A stretch of 63,442 nt of DNA from an uncultured Pelagibacteraceae bacterium (GTDB lineage: Bacteria; Pseudomonadota; Alphaproteobacteria; Pelagibacterales; Pelagibacteraceae), in NCBI GenBank assembly GCA_902581775.1, contig CACHPJ010000006.1, forward strand, positions 1 through 63,442. The letters are read 5' to 3'. The position numbers and the translations under genes are program-made. The notes beneath the pieces are model-generated. The model had not been told where the DNA came from. It saw nothing but the letters and a program-made list of their open reading frames with translations, and did no database searches. This document shows, piece after piece, positions 9,211 to 20,470 of the stretch. The first letter of the stretch is position 1; each line of letters opens with the position of its first letter.

Positions 9211-10534
9211 AGAATCAGATAAAATTTTTAAAAATCTATACAATCAATTTGGATGGGATATAGACAATTCGTTAAAGATGGACGATTGGAAAAACACTAA
9301 AGAAATAATTTCTAAAGGGAAAGAATATTTGATAAATGAAATAAAAAAATCAGAACTTCGAGGAAGAGGTGGAGCTGGTTTCTCTACTGGCTTAAAATGG
9401 TCTTTTGCTCCAAAGGAGTTAGGAAGCAGACCACACTATCTAGTAATAAATGCAGATGAGTCTGAACCTGGAACCTGCAAGGATAGAGACATTCTAAGGT
9501 ATGAACCTCAGAAACTTATCGAAGGATCGCTAATAGCCGGTTATGCAGTAGGCGCCCATGTTTGTTACATTTATATTAGAGGTGAATATTTCAATGAAGG
9601 CGAAAGACTCCAAGAAGCAATAAATCAAGCTTATGAAAAAAATTTTATTGGTAAAAATGCTTGTGGAACAGGTTGGGATTTTGATATCCATATTCATTAC
9701 GGAGCCGGAGCTTATATTTGTGGTGAAGAAACAGCTTTGCTTGAGAGCATAGAGGGAAACAAAGGTCAACCAAGATTAAAACCCCCTTTTCCTGCTCTTG
9801 TAGGATTATATGGTTGTCCTACTATTGTAAACAACGTTGAGACTATTGCTGTGGTTCCTACAATTTTAAGAAGAGGTGCTAAATGGTTCGCTTCACTTGG
9901 AAAACCTAAGAATACCGGAACTAAAATCTTTTGTATTTCAGGAAATGTTAATTCTCCATGTAATGTTGAAGAAGAGATGGGGATACCTTTAAAGGAATTA
10001 ATCGAAAAACATGCTGGAGGAGTAATTGGAGGATGGGAAAATTTAAAAGCTGTTATCCCTGGTGGTTCTTCAATGCCATTATTGCCAAAAAAAGTTTGCG
10101 ATACAATAACTATGGACTTCGATTCCTTAATAGAGAACAAAAGCGGTTTGGGCACTGCTGGAGTTATAGTTATTAATAAAGATCAAGACATAGTCGCATG
10201 CATGGCAAGAATAGCTAGATTTTATAAGCATGAAAGCTGCGGGCAATGCACTCCTTGTAGAGAAGGTTCAGGATGGATGTGGAGAATTTTAGACAGGACC
10301 GTTAAAGGGGATGCAACAGTTAGTGACATTGAACTTTTAGAAGATGTAACAAAGCAAATAGAAGGTCATACGATTTGTGCTTTTGGAGAAGGATCTGCTT
10401 GGCCTGTTCAAGGTTTGTTAAGACATTTCAGGGAAGAAGTTGATAAAAAATGTTCTGGTGACCCAATAGTAAAGAAAAAAAGAGACTTACCTTACTTAGT
10501 AGATCAACATTTATTAGAGAAGAAAAATGCCTAA
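9203..10534 (+). CDS. nuoF: NADH-quinone oxidoreductase subunit F (NADH- and FMN-binding)
   Basis: A 443-residue flavoprotein (51-kDa type) that takes hydride from NADH to FMN. The nucleotide-binding glycine loop [11 protein letters not shown] is at about 53-63, the FMN region follows ([15 protein letters not shown]), and the N3 [4Fe-4S] ligands are in ESCGQCTPC at about 345 plus a later Cys in HTICAFGEG. All key motifs are intact. It overlaps nuoE and nuoG by 8 nt each. Confidence 0.98.
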   Translation: MLKESDKIFKNLYNQFGWDIDNSLKMDDWKNTKEIISKGKEYLINEIKKSELRGRGGAGFSTGLKWSFAPKELGSRPHYLVINADESEPGTCKDRDILRYEPQKLIEGSLIAGYAVGAHVCYIYIRGEYFNEGERLQEAINQAYEKNFIGKNACGTGWDFDIHIHYGAGAYICGEETALLESIEGNKGQPRLKPPFPALVGLYGCPTIVNNVETIAVVPTILRRGAKWFASLGKPKNTGTKIFCISGNVNSPCNVEEEMGIPLKELIEKHAGGVIGGWENLKAVIPGGSSMPLLPKKVCDTITMDFDSLIENKSGLGTAGVIVINKDQDIVACMARIARFYKHESCGQCTPCREGSGWMWRILDRTVKGDATVSDIELLEDVTKQIEGHTICAFGEGSAWPVQGLLRHFREEVDKKCSGDPIVKKKRDLPYLVDQHLLEKKNA

Positions 10535-12581
10535 AATAATTATTAATGGAAAAGAAATAGAGTTTCAAAAAGGTATGACAGTACTTCAAGCTTGCGAACT
10601 AGCTGATGTTGAAATTCCAAGGTTTTGTTATCATGAAAAATTATCAATCGCTGGAAATTGCAGAATGTGTTTAGTAGAAATGGAAAAGTCTGCAAAACCA
10701 ATAGCATCTTGTGCTATGCCAGCAACAGAAGGCATGAATATAAAAACCAATACTGAGTTAGTAGAAAAAGCTAGAAAAGGAGTTATGGAATTCCTGTTAG
10801 CCAATCATCCTTTAGATTGTCCTGTGTGTGATCAAGGAGGAGAATGTGATTTACAAGATCAATCTTTATATTACGGTGTAGATAAATCTAGATTTTCAGA
10901 AAACAAAAGAGATGTAAAAGATAAATACATGGGTCCTCTTATAAAAACACAAATGACAAGGTGTATTCATTGTACAAGATGTGTAAGATTTGCGACAGAA
11001 ATAGCGGGTGTTCCAGAAATAGGAGCTATTGGTAGAGGTGAGAACATGGAGATCACGACCTACTTAGAAAACTCTATGCAATCAGAACTTTCTGCTAATG
11101 TGATAGATTTATGTCCTGTCGGCGCATTGACATCCAAACCCTATGCTTTTGAAGCAAGACCATGGGAACTTAAAAAAACTGAAAGTGTAGATGTGATGGA
11201 TGCTGTCGGTTCAAACATTAGAGTCGATACATATGGCTGGGAAGTTAAAAGAGTTTTACCAAGAATAAACGAGAATATTAACGAAGAGTGGATATCAGAT
11301 AAAACAAGATATTCGTGTGACGGTTTGCTTAAGCAAAGATTAGATGTACCTTATATTAAAAAAGGAGATAATCTTATTAAGTCAAATTGGGATGAAGCAT
11401 TAAATCTCATATCTGCAAAAATTAAGAATATAGATTCAAATGAAATAGCGGGTCATATTGGTGATATGAGTAGCATAGAAACAATCTATTCTTTTAAAAA
11501 ACTTTTCGAATATCTTAATTCACCAAATTTAGAAATAAGAGAAAAAGATTTTTTCATAAATACTTCAGATAAGATGAATTATTTATTTAATTCATCAATC
11601 ACTGGAATTGAAAAATCTGATTTGATTTTATTAGTAGGGTGCAACCCAAGACATGAAGCCACTATGGTAAACGCTAGAATAAGAAAAGCTTTTGTAAAAA
11701 GTAAACTACCAATATTTTCCATTGGGAATCCTGGTGATTTGACATATGATTATAAAATTGTTGGAGAAAACACTGAAGATTTAAAAAAAATTTTGGAAGG
11801 CAAGAGTGAAATCAGCAACATTATTAAAAAAGCAAAAAAACCGATAGTTATTATTGGTGAGTCCGCTTTAGAATTAAAGAGCGGAGGGTATATTTTTGAG
11901 GAAATAAAAAACTTTTTAGCTATTAACGGGTTTATTAACGAAAATTGGAATGCACTAAATATTTTAATACAAAATGCTTCTACTGTAGGTGGTTTAGATT
12001 TAAAAATTTTAAAAAGCAATTTTCAAAATGATTCCTTATTTTTTGAAAAATTAAAAAATAATAAATTTAAACTTTTATATTTACTAGGTTCAGATAACAT
12101 TAATTTTAAAAAAGAAAATGAATTTATTATTTATCAAGGAAGTCACGGAGACAGAGGTGCAGAAATAGCAGATGTTATTCTACCAAGTCCAGCTTATACT
12201 GAGCAAAATGGTTTATTTTCCAATTTAGAGGGTAGGGTTCAAGAATGTAGAAAGGCCTCATATCCAACTGGAGAAGCAAAAGAAGATTGGAAAATTTTTA
12301 ATTTAATTTCTGAAAAAATATTTGCTAAAAAATTATTTCATGATTTCCAATCGATTCGAAATGAGGCTATCAAAGAAATCCCAAATTATTCTCAGATAAA
12401 TTCATTACCTAATTTTAATAAAAAAGATAATAAAAAAATAACTTTTAATTTTATACCAGAAAAAATCGTTATAAACAAAATCGATTATTATTATTCTAAT
12501 TCTATTAGCAGGTCTTCAAAAACTATGAGTGAATGCAGACTAAAAAATAAAATATTTTTAAAAGATGGAACAAACAATTAA
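10527..12581 (+). CDS. nuoG: NADH-quinone oxidoreductase subunit G (iron-sulfur)
   Basis: A 684-residue subunit (75-kDa type) carrying most peripheral clusters. An N-terminal [2Fe-2S] ferredoxin domain has C34, C45, C48 and C62. The His/Cys cluster region has C98, C101 and C107 ([10 protein letters not shown]), and a [4Fe-4S] site has C146, C149, C152 and a Cys near 196. The rest is a degenerate molybdopterin-oxidoreductase-like domain without an obvious catalytic role, as is usual in NuoG. The C-terminal third is more Asn/Lys-rich than the first part, as expected for its weaker constraint. Confidence 0.97.
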   Translation: MPKIIINGKEIEFQKGMTVLQACELADVEIPRFCYHEKLSIAGNCRMCLVEMEKSAKPIASCAMPATEGMNIKTNTELVEKARKGVMEFLLANHPLDCPVCDQGGECDLQDQSLYYGVDKSRFSENKRDVKDKYMGPLIKTQMTRCIHCTRCVRFATEIAGVPEIGAIGRGENMEITTYLENSMQSELSANVIDLCPVGALTSKPYAFEARPWELKKTESVDVMDAVGSNIRVDTYGWEVKRVLPRINENINEEWISDKTRYSCDGLLKQRLDVPYIKKGDNLIKSNWDEALNLISAKIKNIDSNEIAGHIGDMSSIETIYSFKKLFEYLNSPNLEIREKDFFINTSDKMNYLFNSSITGIEKSDLILLVGCNPRHEATMVNARIRKAFVKSKLPIFSIGNPGDLTYDYKIVGENTEDLKKILEGKSEISNIIKKAKKPIVIIGESALELKSGGYIFEEIKNFLAINGFINENWNALNILIQNASTVGGLDLKILKSNFQNDSLFFEKLKNNKFKLLYLLGSDNINFKKENEFIIYQGSHGDRGAEIADVILPSPAYTEQNGLFSNLEGRVQECRKASYPTGEAKEDWKIFNLISEKIFAKKLFHDFQSIRNEAIKEIPNYSQINSLPNFNKKDNKKITFNFIPEKIVINKIDYYYSNSISRSSKTMSECRLKNKIFLKDGTNN

Positions 12582-12584
12582 GTT

Positions 12585-13589
12585 ATGGAATATTTAAATA
12601 TTTTTTTTCAAGAGATATATAAAATTATTTTTTTAGTTATACCTGTATTGGTTTCAGTAGCAATGATTGTTTGGTTAGACAGAAGAGTTTGGGGTTTAGT
12701 TCAAAAAAGAAAAGGACCAAACGTCGTTGGCCCATTTGGTGTGCTACAATCTCTAGCAGATGCCCTTAAATTTATTTTCAAAGAAATAATTATTCCTGCA
12801 AGTGCAAACAAAGTAATTTTTATTTTAGCTCCAATAGTTACCATGACTCTTGCTTTAGTAGCATGGGCAGTGATTCCAATGAGTGAAATACATGTCTTAG
12901 CGGATATTAATGTTGGTATATTATATTTGTTTGCTATTTCCTCTTTGAGTGTTTATGGAATAATTATGGGTGGATGGGCATCAAATTCAAAATACCCTTT
13001 CTTAGGCGCTATCAGGTCAGCTGCTCAAATGGTTTCATATGAGGTGTCTATAGGAATTATCATTATTAATGTTTTGTTATGTGTCGGTTCTTTAAATTTA
13101 ACAGATATTGTATTAGCACAAAAAAATATTTGGTTTGTTATACCTCTATTTCCTATGTTTATAATTTTTTTTATTTCAGCATTAGCAGAAACTAATCGAC
13201 CACCATTTGATTTACCTGAAGCTGAAGCCGAACTTGTTGCTGGATATCAAACTGAATATTCCGGAATGATGTATGCAATGTTTTGGTTAGGAGAGTATGC
13301 AAATATTCTTTTAATGTGTGCTTTAGGCACAATACTTTTTTTAGGCGGCTGGCTTCCCCCTATCGATATTTACCCGTTGAATATTTTACCAGCACCTCTA
13401 TGGATGATTTTGAAAATTTTGTTTTTATTTTTTTTATTCGCGATTACAAAAGCTATTGTTCCAAGATATAGATACGATCAATTAATGAGATTGGGATGGA
13501 AAGTTTTTCTTCCGGTTTCATTATCTTATGTTGTTTTAACAGCAAGTTTCTTAGTTTATTTTGAATTATTACCAACCAAAGGTTCTTAA
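12585..13589 (+). CDS. nuoH: NADH-quinone oxidoreductase subunit H
   Basis: A 334-residue integral membrane subunit (ND1 type) with about eight hydrophobic spans. It forms the membrane side of the quinone chamber. Signatures include [21 protein letters not shown] (about 30-50) and [26 protein letters not shown] (about 205-230). Stop and next start abut (TAA ATG at 13587-13592), so nuoI translation is likely coupled. Confidence 0.97.
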   Translation: MEYLNIFFQEIYKIIFLVIPVLVSVAMIVWLDRRVWGLVQKRKGPNVVGPFGVLQSLADALKFIFKEIIIPASANKVIFILAPIVTMTLALVAWAVIPMSEIHVLADINVGILYLFAISSLSVYGIIMGGWASNSKYPFLGAIRSAAQMVSYEVSIGIIIINVLLCVGSLNLTDIVLAQKNIWFVIPLFPMFIIFFISALAETNRPPFDLPEAEAELVAGYQTEYSGMMYAMFWLGEYANILLMCALGTILFLGGWLPPIDIYPLNILPAPLWMILKILFLFFLFAITKAIVPRYRYDQLMRLGWKVFLPVSLSYVVLTASFLVYFELLPTKGS

Positions 13590-14075
13590 ATGAATATTAA
13601 CCGTTTATTTAAAACTATCTTTCTTGTTGAATTCATATCAGCATTTATTAAGGCTATTAAAGAGATTTTTAAGCCAAAAAAAACAATAAATTATCCTTTT
13701 GAAAAAGGGCATATTAGTCCAAGATTTAGAGGTGAACACGCACTTAGACGTTATCCTAACGGTGAAGAAAGATGTATAGCCTGTAAATTATGTGAAGCAG
13801 TTTGTCCTGCTCAGGCAATAACGATTGAGTCAGAGGAGAGATCTGATGGCAGCAGGAAAACAAAAAGATATGACATTGATATGTTAAAATGCATTTATTG
13901 CGGTTTATGCCAAGAGTCATGTCCAGTAGATGCAATAGTTCAAGGCCCAAATTTTGAATTTGCTACCGAAACTAGAGAAGAGCTTTATTATAATAAAGAA
14001 AAATTATTAGATAACGGCGATAGATGGGAGTCTGTTTTAGCAAAAAATCTAAAGCTAGATAAACCTTATAAATAA
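13590..14075 (+). CDS. nuoI: NADH-quinone oxidoreductase subunit I (2x[4Fe-4S])
   Basis: A 161-residue ferredoxin-type subunit (TYKY type) that relays electrons to NuoB. Two CxxCxxCxxxCP motifs are present: C62, C65, C68, C72 and C101, C104, C107, C111, ligating clusters N6a and N6b. An amphipathic N-terminal segment (about 1-25) fits attachment to the membrane arm. It abuts nuoH and nuoJ with no spacer. Confidence 0.97.
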   Translation: MNINRLFKTIFLVEFISAFIKAIKEIFKPKKTINYPFEKGHISPRFRGEHALRRYPNGEERCIACKLCEAVCPAQAITIESEERSDGSRKTKRYDIDMLKCIYCGLCQESCPVDAIVQGPNFEFATETREELYYNKEKLLDNGDRWESVLAKNLKLDKPYK

Positions 14076-14705
14076 ATGATTGCACATACAATATTTTTTT
14101 ATTTCTTTTCATTTATAGCAATTTTTTCTGCCTTGATGGTAATTACTTCCAGAAGCACAATTAATTCTGTTTTTTTTTTAATATTAGATTTTATATCTAT
14201 TGGATGCTTGTTTATTATGGTTGGAGCCGAGTTCCTTGGAATGATACTTTTAATTGTCTACGTAGGCGCAGTAGCTGTTTTATTTTTATTTGTTGTGATG
14301 ATGTTGAATGTTGCTCAACAGAAACAGTCATGGTTTATAGGAAAAAAATCAACCCATATACCCTCTGGTTTAATAGTAGGTGTTTTAATTTTTTTAGAAT
14401 TATTGGTAGTAATAGGAGGCTGGAAATATAAAGAGGGAATAGCAAGCAGTTCTTCAATAATTATAAATAAAGATATTTCAAATACTCATCAACTGGGGAA
14501 TGTAATGTATACTGATTATATACTCTACTTCCAATTATCTGGAATTATTTTACTTCTTTCCATGATTGGAGCCATTGTTTTAACTTATAGAAAGAGAGAA
14601 AATTTAAAAAGACAAAATTATTTTACTCAAATTTCAAGGGAAAAATCTAGTTCGATTGAAATTAAAAAAGTTGAGTTTGATAAGGGAGTTAAAATTGATG
14701 ATTGA
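14076..14705 (+). CDS. nuoJ: NADH-quinone oxidoreductase subunit J
   Basis: A 209-residue membrane subunit (ND6 type) with five hydrophobic spans. The conserved [19 protein letters not shown] segment contains the pi-bulge helix that links quinone reduction to proton pumping. The C-terminal 40 residues are hydrophilic. It overlaps nuoK by 8 nt. Confidence 0.95.
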   Translation: MIAHTIFFYFFSFIAIFSALMVITSRSTINSVFFLILDFISIGCLFIMVGAEFLGMILLIVYVGAVAVLFLFVVMMLNVAQQKQSWFIGKKSTHIPSGLIVGVLIFLELLVVIGGWKYKEGIASSSSIIINKDISNTHQLGNVMYTDYILYFQLSGIILLLSMIGAIVLTYRKRENLKRQNYFTQISREKSSSIEIKKVEFDKGVKIDD

Positions 14706-15009
14706 AATCGGACTTGGTCATTATTTAACTTTAGGAGCTATTATTTTTTTTCTAGGCGTAATTGGAATTTTTCTTAATAGAAAAAATGTAATCGTAATAC
14801 TTATGTCAGTCGAATTAATTTTACTATCAGTAAATATAAATTTAATTTCTTTTTCAATTTTTTCAGGTGATATAGTTGGTCAAATTTTTACCATGTTAAT
14901 TTTAACTGTAGCTGCAGCCGAAGCCGCAATTGGATTAGCTATAATAGTAATTTTTTACAGAAATAGAGGATCTATAAGAGTTGAAGATATTCACGGTATG
15001 AGAGGTTAA
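14698..15009 (+). CDS. nuoK: NADH-quinone oxidoreductase subunit K
   Basis: A 103-residue membrane subunit (ND4L type) with three spans. The conserved glutamates sit in helices 2 and 3 ([11 protein letters not shown] and [11 protein letters not shown]), which carry protons. The open frame extends up to 14656, but the start ATG at 14698 (MIEIGLGHY) gives the usual family length and N-terminus, and removes a charged extension that has no counterpart in NuoK proteins. Confidence 0.95.
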   Translation: MIEIGLGHYLTLGAIIFFLGVIGIFLNRKNVIVILMSVELILLSVNINLISFSIFSGDIVGQIFTMLILTVAAAEAAIGLAIIVIFYRNRGSIRVEDIHGMRG

Positions 15010-16917
15010 ATGGAATATGCAGTAGTTTTTTTACCTTTAGTTGGTGCAATCCTATCTTACTTTGGAAAGTTTTTTGGTAATTTATTTTCACAAATATTCT
15101 CATGTTTACTTGTTTCAATATCAGCAATCCTATCAATAATAATTTTTTACAATGGTTATACAAATAATATTTATGGAAATTATCAAATATTTGAATGGAT
15201 AAGTTCGGGTGAATTTAATGCAAATTGGTCAATTTTAATTGACCCATTAAGTACTGTAATGCTCGTAACAGTTACAACCGTATCTTCATTAGTTCATATA
15301 TATTCAATAGGGTATATGAGCCACGATCCTCATAAGCCAAGATTTATGTCTTACCTTTCTTTATTTACATTCTCAATGATTACTCTTGTTGTATCTGATA
15401 ATTTTTTACAATTATTTTTTGGTTGGGAAGGTGTTGGACTTTGCTCATATCTCTTAATTGGTTTTTGGTATAAAAGGAACTCTGCAAATAATGCAGCTAT
15501 CAAAGCATTTATTGTAAATAGAGTAGGAGATCTTGGTTTAGCAATAGCAATATTTTTAATGTTCTTTTATTTTGGATCAGTAAATTTTTCTGAAATATTC
15601 TCTTTAATTCCTGAATTTGCAGATGAAAAAATATCCTTTTTTGGTTCGGATTATAATTTAATAACACTAATTTGTTTATTTCTTTTTGTTGGTGCAATGG
15701 GAAAATCTGCCCAGTTTTTGTTGCATACTTGGTTGCCGGATGCTATGGAGGGTCCCACACCAGTTTCCGCATTAATACATGCTGCAACAATGGTTACTGC
15801 AGGTGTTTTTTTAGTTGTGAGATGTTCCCCAATTTATGAATTTTCTCAGGCAGCATTAACTTTCATAGCAATTATTGGAATGGTGACAGCAATATTCGCC
15901 GCTTCAGTTGCAATCGTGCAAAACGATATAAAAAAGATTATTGCTTATTCAACTTGTAGCCAGCTAGGCTACATGTTTTTTGCAACCGGGGTTGGAGCTT
16001 ACCACGTAGCAATTTTTCATCTTTTTACTCATGCATTTTTTAAGGCTTTATTATTTCTGGGGGCGGGCTCAGTAATTCATGCATTTAAAGATGAGCAAGA
16101 CATTAGAAAAATGGGTGGTGTATGGAAGAAAATTCCTATTACTTTTATTTTGATGATAGTAGGAACACTGGCATTGACTGGTTTTCCTTTTTTATCAGGA
16201 TTTTATTCAAAAGATGCAATTATAGAATTTTCATATTTAAGAAATTCCTCAATAGGCAATTATGCTACTGTAGTAGGAATATTTACTGCATTTTTAACAT
16301 CAATTTATTCTTGGAGGCTAATATTTAAAACTTTTTATGGAAAATATAATAATAAGGTAATTCCAATTAACAAAACTCATGAGTCTCCACTAATAATGTT
16401 GATACCATTATTTTTTCTTGGAATTGGTGCAATATTTTCAGGTTATTTTTTTAAAGAAATGTTTATTGGTAACTTAAACAATATTTTTTGGAAAGAATCT
16501 ATATTCTTCTTAAAAGAAATTAAACATGACTATATTCCTTTATGGTTATTACTTTCTACCCCGGTGCTGGTAATTGTTGCTATACCAATTTCTTATTATT
16601 ATTTTATTTATAATCAAAATATATTGGAAAATTTTAAAAAAACAAATATGCCTTTATATAATTTTTTATTAAATAAGTGGTACATAGACGAACTCTATGA
16701 TTATCTATTTGTAAATCCCTTGAAAAAAATAGGTAAGTTTTTTTGGAAAAAAGGTGATGAAGACACAATTGATAGATTTGGCCCTGATGGTATTTCAAAA
16801 GTTATAAAGTTTTTTTCAAATAAGGCTGTTCAATTTCAAAGCGGTTATATTTACGATTATGCTTTTGTAATGCTTATCGGATTATCAGCTCTAATCACAT
16901 ACTTGATACTTAACTAA
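15010..16917 (+). CDS. nuoL: NADH-quinone oxidoreductase subunit L
   Basis: A 635-residue antiporter-like proton-pumping subunit (ND5 type) with about 16 spans, including the long lateral helix towards the C-terminus. Signatures are FFGWEGVGLCSYLLIGFW (about 139-156, with the conserved Glu), HTWLPDAMEGPTPVSALIHAATMV with the essential Lys upstream (MGKSAQFLLHTW), and the discontinuous helices around HLFTHAFFKALLFLGAG. Length is standard. It overlaps nuoM by 1 nt (TAATG). Confidence 0.98.
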   Translation: MEYAVVFLPLVGAILSYFGKFFGNLFSQIFSCLLVSISAILSIIIFYNGYTNNIYGNYQIFEWISSGEFNANWSILIDPLSTVMLVTVTTVSSLVHIYSIGYMSHDPHKPRFMSYLSLFTFSMITLVVSDNFLQLFFGWEGVGLCSYLLIGFWYKRNSANNAAIKAFIVNRVGDLGLAIAIFLMFFYFGSVNFSEIFSLIPEFADEKISFFGSDYNLITLICLFLFVGAMGKSAQFLLHTWLPDAMEGPTPVSALIHAATMVTAGVFLVVRCSPIYEFSQAALTFIAIIGMVTAIFAASVAIVQNDIKKIIAYSTCSQLGYMFFATGVGAYHVAIFHLFTHAFFKALLFLGAGSVIHAFKDEQDIRKMGGVWKKIPITFILMIVGTLALTGFPFLSGFYSKDAIIEFSYLRNSSIGNYATVVGIFTAFLTSIYSWRLIFKTFYGKYNNKVIPINKTHESPLIMLIPLFFLGIGAIFSGYFFKEMFIGNLNNIFWKESIFFLKEIKHDYIPLWLLLSTPVLVIVAIPISYYYFIYNQNILENFKKTNMPLYNFLLNKWYIDELYDYLFVNPLKKIGKFFWKKGDEDTIDRFGPDGISKVIKFFSNKAVQFQSGYIYDYAFVMLIGLSALITYLILN

Positions 16918-18413
16918 TGAATTTTCCTATTTTATCGACATTGATTTTTTTACCATTATTAGGCTCAGTATTTATTTTTTTGTCGAATAAACAAGAATCA
17001 AATAAAGGAGCAAAATATGTTGCTCTTTTTACAAGTTGTGCAAATTTTTTGCTATCAATATTTCTTTGGTACTCTTTTGATCCAACAATTGCAAATTTTC
17101 AATTTGTTGAGGAAAAAAATTGGATAAGTGGTTTTATCAAATTTAAATTAGGTATTGATGGAATTTCAATATTATTTATTGTTCTTACCACTTTTATTAT
17201 CCCTATTTGTATAATTTCATGCATTAACAGTATCAAAAAAAGAATGAATGAATTTCTTATTTCTATCTTAATTTTGGAAACATTTATGATAGGAGTGTTT
17301 TGCTCTCTCGATCTTGTTATATTTTATTTATTTTTCGAAGCTGGTCTAATTCCTATGTTTTTAATTATTGGAATATGGGGAGGTCCCAAAAGAGTTTACT
17401 CTGCTTTCAAATTCTTTTTATACACTTTACTTGGTTCGGTTCTAATGTTGGTTGCCATTATAACTATTTATTGGAGCACTGGCACCACCGATATTGTTGA
17501 AATTATAAATGAAATTAAAATTCCTTCAGAATTACAATATGTTTTATGGCTAGCTTTTTTTAGTTCTTTTGCTGTTAAAATGCCTATGTGGCCCGTTCAT
17601 ACGTGGTTACCAGATGCTCATGTTGAAGCTCCAACAGCTGGATCGGTTATCTTAGCTGCAATTTTACTGAAAATGGCAGGGTATGGGTTTTTAAGATTTT
17701 CTATACCAATGTTTCCAATAGCTTCTGAATATTTTACACCTTTAGTTTTTGTACTTAGTATTGTTGCAATAATTTACACTTCTTTGGTTGCGTTGATGCA
17801 GGATGATATGAAAAAACTTATAGCATATTCATCAGTTGCACATATGGGTTATGTTACTCTAGGCATTTTTACATTTACAAAATATGGTGTTGAAGGTGGA
17901 ATGTTTCAAATGATAAGTCACGGTCTTATATCCGCCGCTTTGTTTTTATGTGTTGGTGTACTCTATGACAGAACTCATTCTAGAATGATAAGCGATTATG
18001 GCGGAGTAGTAGACTATATTCCAAAGTTTTCTTTTATTTTTATTATATTCACATTAGGAGCATTGGGATTACCAGGAACCAGCGGATTTATTGGAGAATT
18101 CTTAGTTTTGGTCGGAACTTTTCAAAAAAATTATTTAGCTGCTATTTTAGCTGGGCTAGGAGTAATTCTGTGTGCTGCTTACATGTTATGGCTAGCAAAA
18201 AGAGTAATTTTTGGAAAAATTATTAATTCAAAAATTGAAACTTTAAAAGATTTAAATTTTTCAGAAATGTTAATATTAGTATTATTGGGGTTAACAGTTT
18301 TAGTTTTCGGTTTTTATCCTGGCCCTCTTTTTGAAACTATGGGAGTGTCAGTTGATAACTTAATAAATAATTATCAATTATCTTTAAAAGAAAATATTGT
18401 TACAAATAATTAA
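16917..18413 (+). CDS. nuoM: NADH-quinone oxidoreductase subunit M
   Basis: A 498-residue antiporter-like subunit (ND4 type) with 14 predicted spans. The conserved Glu is in FYLFFEAGLIPMFLIIGIWGG, the Lys in FAVKMPMWPVHTWLPDAHVEAPT, and a second Lys lies after LMQDDMKKLIAYSSVAHMG. It forms the middle proton channel of complex I. It abuts nuoN directly. Confidence 0.98.
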   Translation: MNFPILSTLIFLPLLGSVFIFLSNKQESNKGAKYVALFTSCANFLLSIFLWYSFDPTIANFQFVEEKNWISGFIKFKLGIDGISILFIVLTTFIIPICIISCINSIKKRMNEFLISILILETFMIGVFCSLDLVIFYLFFEAGLIPMFLIIGIWGGPKRVYSAFKFFLYTLLGSVLMLVAIITIYWSTGTTDIVEIINEIKIPSELQYVLWLAFFSSFAVKMPMWPVHTWLPDAHVEAPTAGSVILAAILLKMAGYGFLRFSIPMFPIASEYFTPLVFVLSIVAIIYTSLVALMQDDMKKLIAYSSVAHMGYVTLGIFTFTKYGVEGGMFQMISHGLISAALFLCVGVLYDRTHSRMISDYGGVVDYIPKFSFIFIIFTLGALGLPGTSGFIGEFLVLVGTFQKNYLAAILAGLGVILCAAYMLWLAKRVIFGKIINSKIETLKDLNFSEMLILVLLGLTVLVFGFYPGPLFETMGVSVDNLINNYQLSLKENIVTNN

Positions 18414-19820
18414 ATGGAAAATATTAATATAATTTTACCAGAAATTTTTTTATTCTTAGGCACATGCACAGCGCTTATGGTGGGTGTTTTCTTTAAAAAT
18501 AGTTATAATATTGTAATAAAGTTTACTTACTTAATTCTATTATTTTCAATAATTTCAATATTTTTATCGTCAGTAGAAACATCAGAATTTTTCCTTATGA
18601 GTTTTGTTAGAGATCCCTTCGCAGATTTTTTTAAATCATTAATCTTAATTTCATGTTTTTTTGTTTTACTTACGTCTCAGCAATTTATTAAAGATCAAAA
18701 AATATTAAAATTTGAGTATCCAATAATTATTTTGCTATCAATTTTAGGTATGTTTTTCATGGTTAGTTCAAATGATTTAATATTGTTTTATTTAGGATTA
18801 GAATTGCAATCTTTATCATTGTACGTTCTCGCCGCAATAGATAGAAACAATTTAAGATCCTCTGAGGCAGGCATAAAGTATTTCGTTCTAAGCGCATTAT
18901 CATCAGGATTACTTCTTTATGGATGTTCATTACTTTATGGATTTACTGGTTCAACTAACTTTGACTTAATTCAAAATGAATTAATCACAAAAAATACCGG
19001 AGCCGTTTTTGCAATGGTTTTTATTCTGGTAGGTCTTGCTTTCAAAGTTTCTGCAGTTCCTTTTCATATGTGGACTCCAGACGTATACGAGGGATCACCG
19101 ACATCAATTACAAATTTTTTTGCAGTCGTACCTAAGATAGCTGGAATAGCTGTTATAATAAGATTTATGGGGAAACCTTTTGATAATATATTGATTGAAT
19201 GGCAGTCAATAATGATTTTTTTATCAATAGCTTCTATGATCCTTGGTGCTGTAGCAGCAATAGGTCAAAATAATATAAAAAGATTAATGGCATATAGTTC
19301 AATTGGCCATATTGGATATGCCTTAGCAGGAATTTCAACTGGAACTGTTTCGGGTTATTCAAGTACCGTTATTTATATAACAATTTATATTGTTATGAAT
19401 TTAGGTGCCTTCGGATGTATTTATTTAATGAGAAAAGACGGTTTATATAAAGAGCAAATAAGCGATTTATCAGGTCTGTCAAAAAAACAGCCTTTGCTTG
19501 CGGTTTCTTTTTTAATAATTTTTTTCTCCTTGGCAGGAATTCCACCTTTAGGGGGCTTTTTTGCAAAATTTTATGTTTTTATGTCTGTTATAGAATCTGA
19601 AATGTATGCTTTAGCAATAATAGGTTTATTAACAACTGTAATTTCAGCCTTTTACTACATTAGGGTAATTAAAATAATATATTTTGATGATGCTAAAAAT
19701 AATTTTGACGAGAACAAAAATTTTAATATAAATTTAACAGTTTTTTTAAGCTGCGTAATTCTTTTAGGATTTTTAATTTATCCTTCAATTTTAAACAACA
19801 CAGTTCAAAGCCTCTTTTAA
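18414..19820 (+). CDS. nuoN: NADH-quinone oxidoreductase subunit N
   Basis: A 468-residue antiporter-like subunit (ND2 type) with about 14 spans. It has YLGLELQSLSLYVLAA with the conserved Glu, VGLAFKVSAVPFHMWTPDVYEGSPT with the channel Lys, and QNNIKRLMAYSSIGHIGYALAG. It is the last complex I subunit, but the transcript probably continues, because the aldolase-like gene overlaps its stop by 1 nt. Confidence 0.97.
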   Translation: MENINIILPEIFLFLGTCTALMVGVFFKNSYNIVIKFTYLILLFSIISIFLSSVETSEFFLMSFVRDPFADFFKSLILISCFFVLLTSQQFIKDQKILKFEYPIIILLSILGMFFMVSSNDLILFYLGLELQSLSLYVLAAIDRNNLRSSEAGIKYFVLSALSSGLLLYGCSLLYGFTGSTNFDLIQNELITKNTGAVFAMVFILVGLAFKVSAVPFHMWTPDVYEGSPTSITNFFAVVPKIAGIAVIIRFMGKPFDNILIEWQSIMIFLSIASMILGAVAAIGQNNIKRLMAYSSIGHIGYALAGISTGTVSGYSSTVIYITIYIVMNLGAFGCIYLMRKDGLYKEQISDLSGLSKKQPLLAVSFLIIFFSLAGIPPLGGFFAKFYVFMSVIESEMYALAIIGLLTTVISAFYYIRVIKIIYFDDAKNNFDENKNFNINLTVFLSCVILLGFLIYPSILNNTVQSLF

Positions 19821-20464
19821 TGAAAAGATTAAGACAACAAATAATCAAATTTTCAAAAAAACTAAATAGTACAAATTTATCAACCCTTAGATCTGGTAAC
19901 ATATCTATAAGAGCAAAAGAGGGAGGTGTTGAGGGATTTTATATTACTCCATCAGGAAGAAAGTATTCATCTCTCAAAACTAAAGATATAGTTTTTGTCT
20001 CTTTAAAAGGTATTTATGATAAAAAAAAAAGAAAACCTTCTTCTGAATGGAAATTTCATCAAGATATCTATGTGCATAAAGATGATGCTAAAGCAATAGT
20101 ACATTCCCACTCTACTTGTGCTACTGCCGTTTCGACACATCAAAAACATATTCCAGCTTTTCACTATATGGTTGCAGTAGCCGGGGGAGAGGATATTAAA
20201 TGTAGTAAATACGCTACTTTCGGAACAAAAAATCTTTCTAGAAATATAATTAAAGCGTTAAAAAATAGAAACGCATGTTTAATTTCCAATCACGGACAGG
20301 TTGCTTTTGGTGAAAATATAGAGACTGCTTTTGAACTTGCTCAGGAGATCGAAAATATTTGCCATCAATATATAAATGCCCTAAGAATCGGAATACCTAA
20401 GATTCTTTCAAAAAAAGAAATGAAAATAGTCTTGGGAAAATTTAAAAATTATAAAAAAGGATAA
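19820..20464 (+). CDS. Class II aldolase/adducin family protein
   Basis: A 214-residue class II aldolase-fold protein. The expected zinc ligands are seen as H95 and H97 (VHSHSTC) and H158 (SNHGQ), and a catalytic-type glutamate at E76 (SSEWKFH). Relatives include L-fuculose-phosphate aldolase and methylthioribulose-1-phosphate dehydratase, cytoplasmic enzymes acting on phosphorylated sugars. It overlaps nuoN by 1 nt and lies 6 nt before speDE. The polyamine pathway releases methylthioadenosine, so a methylthio-sugar role is tempting, but no other salvage gene is here and the substrate stays open. Confidence 0.85.
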   Translation: MKRLRQQIIKFSKKLNSTNLSTLRSGNISIRAKEGGVEGFYITPSGRKYSSLKTKDIVFVSLKGIYDKKKRKPSSEWKFHQDIYVHKDDAKAIVHSHSTCATAVSTHQKHIPAFHYMVAVAGGEDIKCSKYATFGTKNLSRNIIKALKNRNACLISNHGQVAFGENIETAFELAQEIENICHQYINALRIGIPKILSKKEMKIVLGKFKNYKKG

Positions 20465-20470
20465 TTTTAA

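Noticed and set aside
14656-14697. Longer nuoK start
   Set aside because: The extension is charged, lies inside nuoJ, and NuoK proteins begin at the equivalent of the ATG at 14698.
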